The translations under genes were made by a program, and so were the position numbers. From Prorocentrum cordatum (lineage: Eukaryota > Sar > Dinophyceae > Prorocentrales > Prorocentraceae), in the NCBI GenBank assembly GCA_963575745.1, contig CAUYUJ010004780.1, forward strand, positions 865,176 through 925,175: a stretch of DNA of 60,000 nucleotides, written 5' to 3'. Numbering within the stretch: position 1 is the stretch's first letter; the number at the start of each line of letters is the position of its first letter. Under the pieces are notes generated by a model, which saw only the letters and a list, made by a program, of their open reading frames with translations, was not told the DNA's origin and made no database searches. Positions 43,277 to 51,589 of the stretch are shown one piece after another.

Positions 43277-46200
43277 TCACTCATGGTGCGGCTTCTGCTG
43301 CGCAGTGTGCAACTCACGGGTAACCTCCCAGCCTCGTCGAAATCCATTCGTCACATGTTTGTACTGTCCGTGCTGTCCGTCAGGCAGTCCAACACTTGTG
43401 TAGTTGACTGGCCCCTGGCAACCGATGTCCCACTTGACGGAACTCAACTTCACCTTCTTTTCCTTCGGGACCTTGGTTGGTACATAACCCTTCTCAGGCT
43501 TTGGCTCTGGAGAAGCCGGGGCCGGCCTCGCCGTTCCTGCAGCCTCGAGAACGGCGCAGCACACGAAACCCAGAAATACGATCACCATCATCATGCTGAG
43601 AAAACCTTTCACGAACGTGCTGAGCGGTATGCTGATCACAATCCTCTGGCTCTCGGTCCACTTGAACTCCACCAGGGCCTGCTCCACCTCGCTCTCGTAG
43701 ATCTTCACCTCGCTAGCCGCCGATCTCGTCAGAGACGTCATGGTCGCCAGAGCAGTCATCGCGTTGGTCTTCGGCCTAGATATGGCGAACCTCTTGGCCT
43801 CCGCCTGTCGGTCCTTAGCGGTCTTCTTCTTTGCGGCCTGGAACTTCTCGTCGAACCTGAGGCTGATCGTTCCAGACCTGAGTCGATCTGCCAACAACTG
43901 TCGCGCTGCCAGCTTGGTGAAGCCGTCTGCAAACTGGCGCTCCGAGCTGACCCAGTACCAGCCCGTCGCGCTCGCCGTCATGCGCTCCTTGAGCACCTGC
44001 ACCTCGATGCCCGTCCGCTTGTCGTCGAAGTTGTGCACGTGGGGCTTCTGGGCTGCGTCGTAGAGAGCCTTCGCGTCCACCACGAGCGCACTCTTGCCCA
44101 GCATCGTCATGGTACCGTTCAGCCTCGGGTCCCGCGTGGGGTCGAGCATCAAGCTGTAGTGCACCTTCACGTACTCGAGCGCGTCCACGCCTCCGGCTGC
44201 AGCTTGGGCCTCGCTCGCCAGTGAGGATCTACTCACCCTCGGTAGCTTCCACGAGCGCCAGTCGACGATCACGTACTTGACGGTCTCGCCGCTGAGCACG
44301 CGCCTGTGCGTAGCCAGGATGAGGTAGCCTCCCTGCGAGCTCCCATCACGTCGAACTGCCCACGCCGCGTCCGTCATGCAAATGAACGTCACCTCGTCCG
44401 GGTCGTCACATATCTTGGGAAACACCTGGCACACGTCGCTGTTGGCCTTGGCAAACCTCAGCGTCTTGTTGGCCTCCACCAGGTCTTGCACGGTAGAGCC
44501 CTCGTTGATCGTACCTTGTCCCAGGCTAACGCTGCGCTGCAAGTGTGGCGCTGCCTGATTGCTGGGCCACGCCGAGCTTCCCATCAGTCCTCGTAGCTGT
44601 CGACGCTCGCCTTCGGTGATAGCCAACTTCTGGTCGCTCGCTCGGTTCTTGGTCACGGTGATTGGCTTGAGCGATTTGATGTAGGCTCCGCAGCTCATCT
44701 GATAGCCGCCGGTCGTCGTCTTTGTGAGCTGGTTTCCGCAGAAATCCATCGAGGCGTCACCCGCTACGTTCAGCGTGCCCTTCTCGGTGTCCTCCCACGT
44801 CCTGAAGTTGAAAACCTTCTTGAGCTCCTTCACGCGCGCCGAGAAGCATGCCTTGGCATCCTGGTTGCTGCCGCCGCCGAGCATGTCGTCAACGTGTAGT
44901 CCGATCGCGCCGTCGAATACCTTCGAGTTGGTCGCGTCCAGGCGGTAGCTCAGGAACAGGCAGGGGTCCAGCGGGTGAACCGCGAAGCCGCGCGCAATCA
45001 TGCGGTCAGTAGCTTCCTCCCGCCAGAGCCTCGGCGCGTCGCTCAGGCCGTCCATGCTCTTGAGCAGCTTCATCCGCGTACCCGGCTGGTAGCCGAGCAT
45101 CCTGCACGCCTCCGCCGGTAGCAGCGCGGAGATCCCGCGGTCCGAGCGCTTGCCCTGGAAGAACGCAGTGCTGACATCCGCGGTGAACAGGATCCAGCCG
45201 TGAATGCGCGCGAACATCACGATGAAGGCTCTGCTCAGTCTCGTCATCGTCGGTGAGGATTTGGCCAGCTTCCCCGCAACCGCATCTGGATCTCGAAACC
45301 CTTGGATAACCAGCCGCGCCTTGGCCCGGTAACTTCCGTCGGCGTTCTCCGACCACTTGAGCAGGAACCGCGCTCTCAGCACCTTCTTGGGGTCCTTCAC
45401 CTCGTTCTTGTCCTGCTCCCAGACCTGGTTGTCAGAGAAGCTCTGCAGCTCCGCGCGCTTCGCCTCCGCGAACTTGGCCTTGTCCTCCGCATTCATGTTC
45501 TTCTCGCTCAGCTCGCCGGCCACGTAGCACACCGCCGGCACGTCCAGGTAGAATGCCTGCTCCTGCTCGCTGTGGCTCCAGCCCTTGGGCAGCGCGTCCA
45601 GGTTCAGGAACATCACGTCCTCTGAGAACTCCACCTTGTCGTAAGGTCCTGATCGGTGGCCTTGTCGGTCGCGCTGAGCTGCGAACGTCCGCATCGGTGC
45701 CATCTCCGAGGCGTCCAGGTTCCTCCGCATCTCCCTGAACCTCGCCGCCGAGTCGGTCACTGTCGTCATCGGTGTGGACGTGATGAGTCTCGAAGCACTA
45801 CTGTCACACCCAGCTTCTTGACCTGCTGACTCTGCCTGTGCCGGTGCCGTCACTGGCTGCGAATGTAAATCTGGATCTTCATCTTGATCAGGTATCGCCG
45901 TGTCGTGCGCCGTCGGTGGTGGGTCCTCGTTGCTCGCCGGCCTCGGCTCGGCCTGCGGCTCGGAACCCTGGGCAGAGACCTGCCTGAGCTGACCTGCCAT
46001 GGCCTGCTCCACCGTCGGTGCGCTTCCCGCTGAAGGCGCTGGCTCATCCTCCTCCATCGGTTCGTCCGCTCGGTCCTCCTCAGTGGGCCCGGGCAGCTGG
46101 CTGATATCGAAGAACTGCACGATACCTCCGCGTCGTAGTCCCTGTAGAGTGTCCTGCGCTGCCTGTAGGTCTGTTGGTCGCTTAGGCTCGCCGATCCGCT

Positions 46201-46390
46201 CCACGATGGGTCGGATCTGGTCCGGGCTGCACCTCAGTAAGCTCCCGCCGTGCGTGACCCAGTAGACCTTGGGCTGGCCGTTCTCCGCGTCCTCACGTAG
46301 AGCCACGGTAGCCAGCCCTCTCCAGCGTGACTTCTGAAGCCGACTAGCTCCACGGTCGCGCCAGTGGTAGCACTCATCGCCCGCGCTCAC
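43277..46390 (-). CDS. Copia reverse transcriptase and RNase H with C-terminal membrane segment
   Basis: A 1037-codon frame whose coordinate start is not a true start: in-frame sense continues upstream to about 46,490, where the integrase tail is in another frame. Residues about 1-70 finish the integrase C-terminal region. About 100-250 is a Pro/Glu/Gln-rich linker. The reverse transcriptase spans about 310-560, with the first catalytic Asp in TADVSTAFFQG (D405) and the LHVDDMLGGG box (D501, D502), His replacing the more usual Tyr. RNase H covers about 660-830 with D674 (CMTDAAW), E727 (LASEAQ), D772 (VVDAKAL) and D822 (FADGFTKL). After RNase H comes a basic stretch, then a hydrophobic segment at about 926-948 and a Lys/Pro-rich tail of about 90 residues. 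The tail is unusual for copia, which normally ends soon after RNase H. Confidence 0.92.
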   Translation of the reverse strand: MSAGDECYHWRDRGASRLQKSRWRGLATVALREDAENGQPKVYWVTHGGSLLRCSPDQIRPIVERIGEPKRPTDLQAAQDTLQGLRRGGIVQFFDISQLPGPTEEDRADEPMEEDEPAPSAGSAPTVEQAMAGQLRQVSAQGSEPQAEPRPASNEDPPPTAHDTAIPDQDEDPDLHSQPVTAPAQAESAGQEAGCDSSASRLITSTPMTTVTDSAARFREMRRNLDASEMAPMRTFAAQRDRQGHRSGPYDKVEFSEDVMFLNLDALPKGWSHSEQEQAFYLDVPAVCYVAGELSEKNMNAEDKAKFAEAKRAELQSFSDNQVWEQDKNEVKDPKKVLRARFLLKWSENADGSYRAKARLVIQGFRDPDAVAGKLAKSSPTMTRLSRAFIVMFARIHGWILFTADVSTAFFQGKRSDRGISALLPAEACRMLGYQPGTRMKLLKSMDGLSDAPRLWREEATDRMIARGFAVHPLDPCLFLSYRLDATNSKVFDGAIGLHVDDMLGGGSNQDAKACFSARVKELKKVFNFRTWEDTEKGTLNVAGDASMDFCGNQLTKTTTGGYQMSCGAYIKSLKPITVTKNRASDQKLAITEGERRQLRGLMGSSAWPSNQAAPHLQRSVSLGQGTINEGSTVQDLVEANKTLRFAKANSDVCQVFPKICDDPDEVTFICMTDAAWAVRRDGSSQGGYLILATHRRVLSGETVKYVIVDWRSWKLPRVSRSSLASEAQAAAGGVDALEYVKVHYSLMLDPTRDPRLNGTMTMLGKSALVVDAKALYDAAQKPHVHNFDDKRTGIEVQVLKERMTASATGWYWVSSERQFADGFTKLAARQLLADRLRSGTISLRFDEKFQAAKKKTAKDRQAEAKRFAISRPKTNAMTALATMTSLTRSAASEVKIYESEVEQALVEFKWTESQRIVISIPLSTFVKGFLSMMMVIVFLGFVCCAVLEAAGTARPAPASPEPKPEKGYVPTKVPKEKKVKLSSVKWDIGCQGPVNYTSVGLPDGQHGQYKHVTNGFRRGWEVTRELHTAQQKPHHE

Positions 46391-46629
46391 CGACTCGTGG
46401 GTGTCACTCCTCTTGCGCAGGAAGGCCCTGCGCAGCCGCTCCGTCGAGTCCGCCTTGATGAAAGCCGTCGCCGCTGCCGCCGCCTCTGCATCGCCTCTTG
46501 GAACGTCTCCTCCTCCAGGTAGGCTTCCGACGCTGGCACGGACAGCGTGTCCGCGGACAGGGAGTCGTTGAGCTCAGGGTTGTAGCCCCAAACCCACTGC
46601 GCTGGACTGAAGCCCTTGTGGTGCATCAT
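46387..46629 (-). pseudogene. Integrase C-terminal fragment in shifted frame
   Basis: This frame begins HHKGFSPAQWVWGYNPELND, the conserved segment after the copia integrase core, and links the 46574-48580 frame to the reverse transcriptase frame. Its later part (QRRRQRRRLSS) is out of frame: the neighbouring frame reads DAEAAAAATAFIKADSTERL and joins smoothly to the reverse transcriptase ORF, so a second frameshift lies at about 46,490. Confidence 0.75.
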
Positions 46630-48580
46630 CCTGTTGATCTGGTTGGGTATTGGGTGCGTAGTCCAGCGCCGACTTCAGGTTCTCGATGGTGCGTTCTAGG
46701 CCAGTCTCCTCGAACCAGAGCGCCAGCGTCTCACGCGTCACCTGGTGAGCTCGCTCAACTGGTCCCAAGACGTGGTGAGCCTCGCCAGGGGCAATCCGCA
46801 TCCTGATGTTCTGGTTGCTGGCCCAGCTGAGCATCTCCTGACTGCACGCCGCGCCGCACTCGTCCATCACGAGCCTCGTCGGTGTCCCGTAGTGCTTGAT
46901 CCACGCCTTCTCGATGGACTTGATGGCCTCGGCTGAGGTCTCGCGCACCACGATTCGGCACTTCTGGAAACGGCTAGCTCCGTCCAGCATGTGCGCGATC
47001 TTCGCCGAGCCCGAGCGCAGCTTGAACTCGAAAAAGTCCAAGTAGACTGCCTGGTTGAACGTCTTCCAGGATGGTGGTGCCGACTTCGGTGGTTGGGAGG
47101 CCTTCTTCCGCTCTGCGCAGATCGCGCATATGTACCGCCTCGCACACGCTGTGACTTCCTCTCTCGCCTCCGCCGCCGTCAACATCCGCACGAAAACCTC
47201 CGTGCTGGGGTGGCCCAGGTTCTTGTGGAGGCGCTCCACATACCTGAACGCGTTCTGGCCGAACTCGCTCCTCAGCAGCCGGTTCTGGTACGTCTCCTTC
47301 GCGTCGTTGCTGCTGCTGTCCACCGTCGTGTGGTAGATGTACTCCACCGCGTCCTCGCCTTCCTCGAGACTCAGCACCAGGATATCCGTGTCCTGAGGGG
47401 GGGGCTGCTCCAGAAGATCGCTGAGGATCTTGGCCAGCAGGGTCCCGTAGTTCTCGGCGAAGCTCGTGCGGTGCAGGTTGGTACCTGGAATTTTGCCCTC
47501 CAGGTGGACATGCTCGTGCTGCTTGTCGCACTGGTACTCGTAGAGTCCTTCTGCCAGTCCTCGTCGTGTCGTGCGAACTCCAGTCCTTTTGCGAGCCAAG
47601 CCTTCTCCTGGAATCTCCAATCCTGTCATGCACTGGTCGAAAAGCTCGTGGTGTCCGGGCAACTCGTATAGCGCTTTCGTCCTCCAACTTTGTGCCGTAG
47701 AGGGTTGCTCCAAGTGTGCGTCTCGCCCAGCCTGCCACTGCTTGAGGTAGATCTTCTTGCAGAACATCAGGTGCGTCTGATGGTTGTCCGAGCGCCGCTG
47801 CTGCAACTTCTGATTGTCCTTGTCCGTCTTGCAGCCGCGCTCCTGCATCAGCGTCCAGAGCTTGCACTCGGGACTCATCCAGATGTCGTCGGGCTGCTCC
47901 TCGTCGACCATGTCGAGAAACTTCTTCTGCGTAGCGATCTTGCTGAAGTCCCAGCCGTTGTGCATCCCGAGCGTCCTTGCCTGATGTCCGCGCCTTCTCA
48001 GCTCCTTTGTCAACTCCGAAGTGCCGCCGTAGACCTCCCATATCCTGCGCTTGGCCTTCTGGATGTCCTTCGCCCTGCTCAAGTCCTGCTTCAGCTCCTT
48101 GGCGGCCGTGTCTACGGTCTCCTGGCACTTGCGCGGCTGCTTCAAGCTGAGGTCCTTGGTGATGTAGTTGTTAGCCTCTGTCGCGTCGGCCTTGTTGTCT
48201 ATCTCGACCATCGTGCCGATAAAGTCCACTGACTCCTCGTACGCCAGCACCTCGTCTCCAAGAAACGTGTAGGGACTGATCCGATGCTGCACGCGCACGT
48301 GGTCCAACATATCGTGAGGCAGTAGGGTCTGGTCGGCGCGGTCCTTCATACACGTATCGAAACTCTCCAGCATGTCGATGATGAAGTGGCCGCGACTGGG
48401 CTGCTGGCGTAGCTGAAACCACTTGCCGTCCCCGTCCCAGCATGCCCTCTTATTCTTGAAATCCAAGACCATCCCGAGCTCCTCCATCACTGGCCTGGCA
48501 AACAGAAATGGCGTGTTGCCAGGAATCACATATGAGAAACTCCACAAACTTGCCTCCAGGGAAAGACGGCACAACTGCAC
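46574..48580 (-). CDS. Copia protease end, methyltransferase-like block and integrase
   Basis: A 668-codon frame. Residues about 15-45 (SYVIPGNTPFLFARP then ELGMVLD) complete the retropepsin begun in the upstream frame. Residues about 178-335 resemble a Rossmann-type methyltransferase: RIWEVYGGTSELTKEL (motif I-like, about 179-194), DDIWMSPECKLWT (231-243) in the place of the PPC/SPC catalytic loop, and HLEQPS (289-294) in place of ENV. This reading is my inference. The integrase follows: zinc-binding H452, H457, C485, C488, then the catalytic triad D515 (YLDFFEF), D573 (VMDECG) and E609 (GPVERAHQ). The stop at 46574 comes before the conserved GFSPAQW segment, so the frame is truncated by a frameshift. 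Confidence 0.88.
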   Translation of the reverse strand: MQLCRLSLEASLWSFSYVIPGNTPFLFARPVMEELGMVLDFKNKRACWDGDGKWFQLRQQPSRGHFIIDMLESFDTCMKDRADQTLLPHDMLDHVRVQHRISPYTFLGDEVLAYEESVDFIGTMVEIDNKADATEANNYITKDLSLKQPRKCQETVDTAAKELKQDLSRAKDIQKAKRRIWEVYGGTSELTKELRRRGHQARTLGMHNGWDFSKIATQKKFLDMVDEEQPDDIWMSPECKLWTLMQERGCKTDKDNQKLQQRRSDNHQTHLMFCKKIYLKQWQAGRDAHLEQPSTAQSWRTKALYELPGHHELFDQCMTGLEIPGEGLARKRTGVRTTRRGLAEGLYEYQCDKQHEHVHLEGKIPGTNLHRTSFAENYGTLLAKILSDLLEQPPPQDTDILVLSLEEGEDAVEYIYHTTVDSSSNDAKETYQNRLLRSEFGQNAFRYVERLHKNLGHPSTEVFVRMLTAAEAREEVTACARRYICAICAERKKASQPPKSAPPSWKTFNQAVYLDFFEFKLRSGSAKIAHMLDGASRFQKCRIVVRETSAEAIKSIEKAWIKHYGTPTRLVMDECGAACSQEMLSWASNQNIRMRIAPGEAHHVLGPVERAHQVTRETLALWFEETGLERTIENLKSALDYAPNTQPDQQDDAPQGLQSSAVGLGLQP

Positions 48581-48995
48581 GCGCCGTCGCCTCGCCGGTC
48601 GAGTCGTTGCCGTACCCGAAGTTCTTGGAGCACGGGAAAAACTTCATCTTGCTGACTGGAAATCCTTTGGCGACCAGCTGCTTGCAATAGCCTTTGAGCG
48701 TCTCGTGTCCCACAATAACGCTGGTCGCCCCACTATCGTGTATCGCCTCCGACGGGTTGAGCTCGGTCGAGTTGTGCACGTCCTCCGCCTCATCCGTGAC
48801 CATCCGCGCCTCTGCGAAATCGTCGCCGACGTTCTGCCTCTTCCTGCTCGCGTGGGGGCAGTCCTTTGCGAAGTGACCTCGAGCACCGCATCGTAGGCAT
48901 ATCGTCTCTTCTGCAGCTCTCGGTGGTGGGTGAGGTGGCCCACGTCCTGCTGCGCCCTTGCCGTAGCTGCTGGCAAAGTTAGTCTTGCCGCGTCC
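48450..48995 (-). CDS. CCHC zinc knuckle and aspartic protease
   Basis: The frame opens after an in-frame TAA (48996-48998). A CX2CX4HX4C knuckle, CLRCGARGHFAKDC, lies at 48858-48899 after a Gly/Pro/Ser-rich linker. The retropepsin active site AIHDSGATSVIVG follows at about 48,710-48,745, with the DSGA signature. The sense shifts to the 46574-48580 frame at about 48,530 (GGKFVEF to SYVIPGNTP), and the remaining codons of this frame to 48450 look out of frame. The knuckle, the protease and gag share one frame, so the two stops at 49017 and 48996 separate parts that probably were fused. Confidence 0.85.
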   Translation of the reverse strand, partial: GRGKTNFASSYGKGAAGRGPPHPPPRAAEETICLRCGARGHFAKDCPHASRKRQNVGDDFAEARMVTDEAEDVHNSTELNPSEAIHDSGATSVIVGHETLKGYCKQLVAKGFPVSKMKFFPCSKNFGYGNDSTGEATARAVVPSFPGGKFVEFLICDSWQHAISVCQASDGGARDGLGFQE

Positions 48996-49016
48996 TTAAG
49001 AAGCCGTCGAACATCT

Positions 49017-50045
49017 TCATGTAGCTCTCCCTCGTGACGTGCCTCGCGCCGCACCTCGACCTCTGCCAGCGGCAGAAGCTCGTGAGGGTATGATTGGTGC
49101 CGTACTCCTCGTCGGTGGCGGTACCATCGCTACGACTGGGTAGAAACCTCTGGCCAACCTCATGTCGTTCATCTTCTGCCTCGCGTCCGTGTATGCTGCC
49201 ATTATCTCGTCGTATTGGTCTACGTCGTACGCCTGGTCTGGCATGGGGGTGTTGTTCGTCGCTGTCTCGCTGTCGTAGGCCGCTTCCGAGTCGAAGCTGG
49301 GGCCCATCTCTTGGTGGTCCTCGCCGTAGTCATCGTAATAGTGCTCGTCGTCGTCGCCTCCGTAGTAGACGTCGTCTTGCTCGTCGAACTCCTCGTAGTC
49401 GTCCACGTGGTGGGCTGCCGCTCCAGAACTGGCTCGATAGCTTGGCAGCGAGTCCAGGCCGAACGTTTTCTTCAACTCACCCTCGACCTTGTCCAGTGAG
49501 AGGTTGTCGCCGACCTGGTTCATGATGAGCTGCTTGCCCTCTTTGTCTAGCCCGGCCCTCGGTAGTAGAAACCAGCCGAGCACCTTGTCGGGTAGAGTCA
49601 CGTCGTGTGCTCGCACTTTTCGCTCTGATGTCCGAAACCTCGTCAAATAGTCAATCAGAGTCTCTTTGGGCTTGCGGGCTGCTTTGAAGAAGAAATTCTT
49701 GAAGTCCGTCGGGAGTTCCGTAAGCTGATCATACTTGTAGGCCCGGTCGAGCGCCTGGATGATGGTCTGCCAACCTTTCTCCTTCTCGATCTCGCCGATC
49801 TCGATATCCTCGACCACCTCCCATGCTCGGCCCCACAGGCCTTGCATTATCTCGAGCCCTACTCCTTTGTCCTGCTCGCGTCCGCGAGCTCTTGCCGCGA
49901 AGATCTCCACCTTCTTCCTGGAAGTCCTGTGGCCATCGATCGAGCCGTCGAACTCTGGGGCTCTGCCGATGAAACTTGCGGGCGGCTGTCCGTCATCTCG
50001 TCCTGCTGCTGCTGCCGCTCCGCGCCCCCCGCCAGGCGGTCCCAT
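49017..50045 (-). CDS. Copia gag-like capsid protein
   Basis: 342 codons. The central part (about 30-210) has the Gag look: predominantly helical, with SFIGRAPEFDGSIDG, KGWQTIIQALDRAYK and LIDYLTRFRTSERKV, as in the copia UBN2-type capsid. Residues about 215-260 are strongly acidic with many Tyr (DDVYYGGDDDEHYYDDYGED). The C-terminus is Arg/Gly-rich (AAGRGRGAARGTSRGRAT) and likely binds RNA. It ends in TGA, followed in the same frame 18 bases later by TAA and then by the CCHC knuckle. The neighbouring frame reads SYMKMFDGFLRTRQD across this gap, so indels are also possible. The start at 50045 is the first Met and lies about 45 bases inside the 5' LTR edge. Confidence 0.85.
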   Translation of the reverse strand: MGPPGGGRGAAAAAGRDDGQPPASFIGRAPEFDGSIDGHRTSRKKVEIFAARARGREQDKGVGLEIMQGLWGRAWEVVEDIEIGEIEKEKGWQTIIQALDRAYKYDQLTELPTDFKNFFFKAARKPKETLIDYLTRFRTSERKVRAHDVTLPDKVLGWFLLPRAGLDKEGKQLIMNQVGDNLSLDKVEGELKKTFGLDSLPSYRASSGAAAHHVDDYEEFDEQDDVYYGGDDDEHYYDDYGEDHQEMGPSFDSEAAYDSETATNNTPMPDQAYDVDQYDEIMAAYTDARQKMNDMRLARGFYPVVAMVPPPTRSTAPIIPSRASAAGRGRGAARGTSRGRAT

Positions 50046-50069
50046 GGGTGATAACTGTGGTCCGTGAAC

Positions 50070-50089
50070 AGATCGCTCCAGCTACCAAT
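50070..50089 (-). promoter_or_regulatory. Putative primer-binding site
   Basis: On the minus strand, directly after the LTR end (ATTCACA), the sequence reads TTGGTAGCTGGAGCGATCTG. TGGTAGC pairs with a tRNA 3' end GCUACCA, the form found on initiator-Met tRNAs of some eukaryotes. The tRNA cannot be named from this window. Confidence 0.55.
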
Positions 50090-50385
50090 GTGAATCGATC
50101 GAAGCACTCTAAGTCTCCAATCGTGTTCGAATCGAAGTCCGAAGCCTGCCAACTTCTCCTCGAGCACCCTCGTCCGCAATCGCTCTGCGTGCAGGGAGGG
50201 TGATGATGGCGTTTCTGGTCAGTCGAGAGGCCTCTCGAGCTCAAACGGCAACAGTGCTTGCTGCTTACTGCCATGCCTGCTTTACACATGCTGCTACGCT
50301 GCTGGGGGGGGGGGGGGGGGGGGCTTGCTCTAACATGTTAGTCAGCAACACCTCTGAAAACACATTGTACGGAGTGCAATTCACA
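50090..50385 (-). repeat. 5' LTR of the copia element
   Basis: 296 bases, beginning TGTGAATCGATCGAAGCACT and ending GCAATTCACA in + reading. Identity with the left LTR is about 96-97 percent apart from G-runs. It has a 20-base uninterrupted G run at about 50,304-50,323, where the other LTR has G8 and AGGG. Confidence 0.94.
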
Positions 50386-50390
50386 GCTGC
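50386..50390. repeat. Target-site duplication GCTGC (right)
   Basis: Second copy of the 5-bp duplication, next to the right LTR. The minisatellite resumes after it with CCCTGCCAATCC and CGCGCGCGCTGATGGGGGCG. Confidence 0.85.
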
Positions 50391-50880
50391 CCCTGCCAAT
50401 CCTCCTCGCGCGCGCTGATGGGGGCGCTGTAGCGGGCGATGGTGGGCCCCAGCTTCGCTCCTAAGCCCGCCGGCGGCGATCCAGAGGCTCCCGCGACGCG
50501 GGCCAGAGCGCCGCCCGCCGCCGCCGCCGCTGCCGGCGGTGGGCCAGCAGCAGCGGCGGCAGCTGCAGCCGCGGCGGCGGCAGTGGCGGCGGCCAGGGCG
50601 GGCCCGCCGTCAGCGGCGAATGCCGTGGCGGCCGCGATGAAGGCCGCGGCGGCCGGGGCCAGCGGCCCGCGCGAGGCGGCCGCGGCGGCGGCGGCGGTGG
50701 CTGAGGCGGGGCCAGCACCAGCAGCGGCAGCAGAAGCGCCCAGGCGGGCAACAGCCGCGGAGCCCAGCCGGCTGCGCGCCGCTGCCGTCCGCGGCCAGGC
50801 CGCAACGGCAGCGGCGCCGGCCGCCGGTGCGGCAGGCCCGGCGAAGAACGCCGGAGCCGCGGCGGCCGGCCACGCGCACC
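50391..50880. repeat. End of the minisatellite and GC-rich GCG/GCC tract
   Basis: About 70 bases continue the array of 42,250. From about 50,505 the DNA is dominated by GCG, GCC and GGC triplets (for example GCGGCGGCAGCTGCAGCCGC), interrupted enough not to be a pure microsatellite. Long frames with Ala-rich translations are expected from composition. Confidence 0.85.
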
Positions 50881-51560
50881 CGCGCAAGCCCGCGCACGCC
50901 CGCGCGCGCCCACACACGCCCGCGCACGCACGCGCACGCACACATACACACACGCGCACACACGCACGCACGCCCGCGCACGCCCACGCACACACACGCA
51001 CACACACGCACGCACACTTGCGCACGCACACGCACGCGCACACACGCACACGCACACATGCACAAACACGCACATACACGCCCACGCACACACACGCACA
51101 CACGTACACACACGCGCACACACACACACACGAGCGCACACACGCGCACGCACGCACGCGCACACGCGCACGCGCACGCACGCGCACGCACGCACGCGCA
51201 CGCACGCGCACGCGCGCGCACACTCGCGCGCACCCACGCACACACACGCACACGCACACACACACACGCACACACGCACAACACGCACACACACAAGCAC
51301 ACACACGAGCGCACGCGTACACGCGCGCACAGACGCGCACGCGCACGCGCACGCACATGCGCACACGCGCACACATATTCGCACACGCACCCACACGCAC
51401 GCGAACTCACACACACACATACGCATACACGCGCACACGCACGAGCATGCGCACACACGCGCACGCGCACATGTACACACACGCGCACGCGCACGCGCAC
51501 GCACGCACGCACGCACGCGCGCGCACACGCGCGCGCACGCTCGCTTTTTCCGTCGGCGGC
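50881..51560. repeat. CGCACA-type microsatellite
   Basis: About 680 bases of CACA, CGCA and CGCG dinucleotide mixtures, fairly homogeneous (for example ACACACGCACACACGCACGC). The translated frames are not evidence for proteins. Confidence 0.95.
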
Positions 51561-51589
51561 TAGGCAGAGTCACTGCGCTGGCGATAGGG

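Larger units (their letters stand above)
42723..50385 (-). mobile_element. Ty1/copia LTR retrotransposon, 7.66 kb, probably non-autonomous
   Basis: Two LTRs of 292 and 296 bases, a 5-bp target duplication, and minus-strand genes in copia order (gag, protease, integrase, reverse transcriptase, RNase H). The LTRs begin TGTGAAT (TTTGAAT on the left by one change) and end ATTCACA, a 7-base inverted repeat. The polyprotein is interrupted: TGA and TAA after gag, a frameshift between protease and the next part, and two frame changes between integrase and reverse transcriptase. The LTRs differ at about ten positions plus G-run length, so the insertion seems fairly recent. It lies inside a minisatellite, opposite in strand to the Penelope-like element. 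An extra methyltransferase-like block sits between protease and integrase. Confidence 0.95.

Noticed and set aside
50381-51573. Ala-, Arg- and Cys/Val-rich frames over 300 codons in the CGCACA tract
   Set aside because: They derive from dinucleotide repeats and GC-rich triplets.
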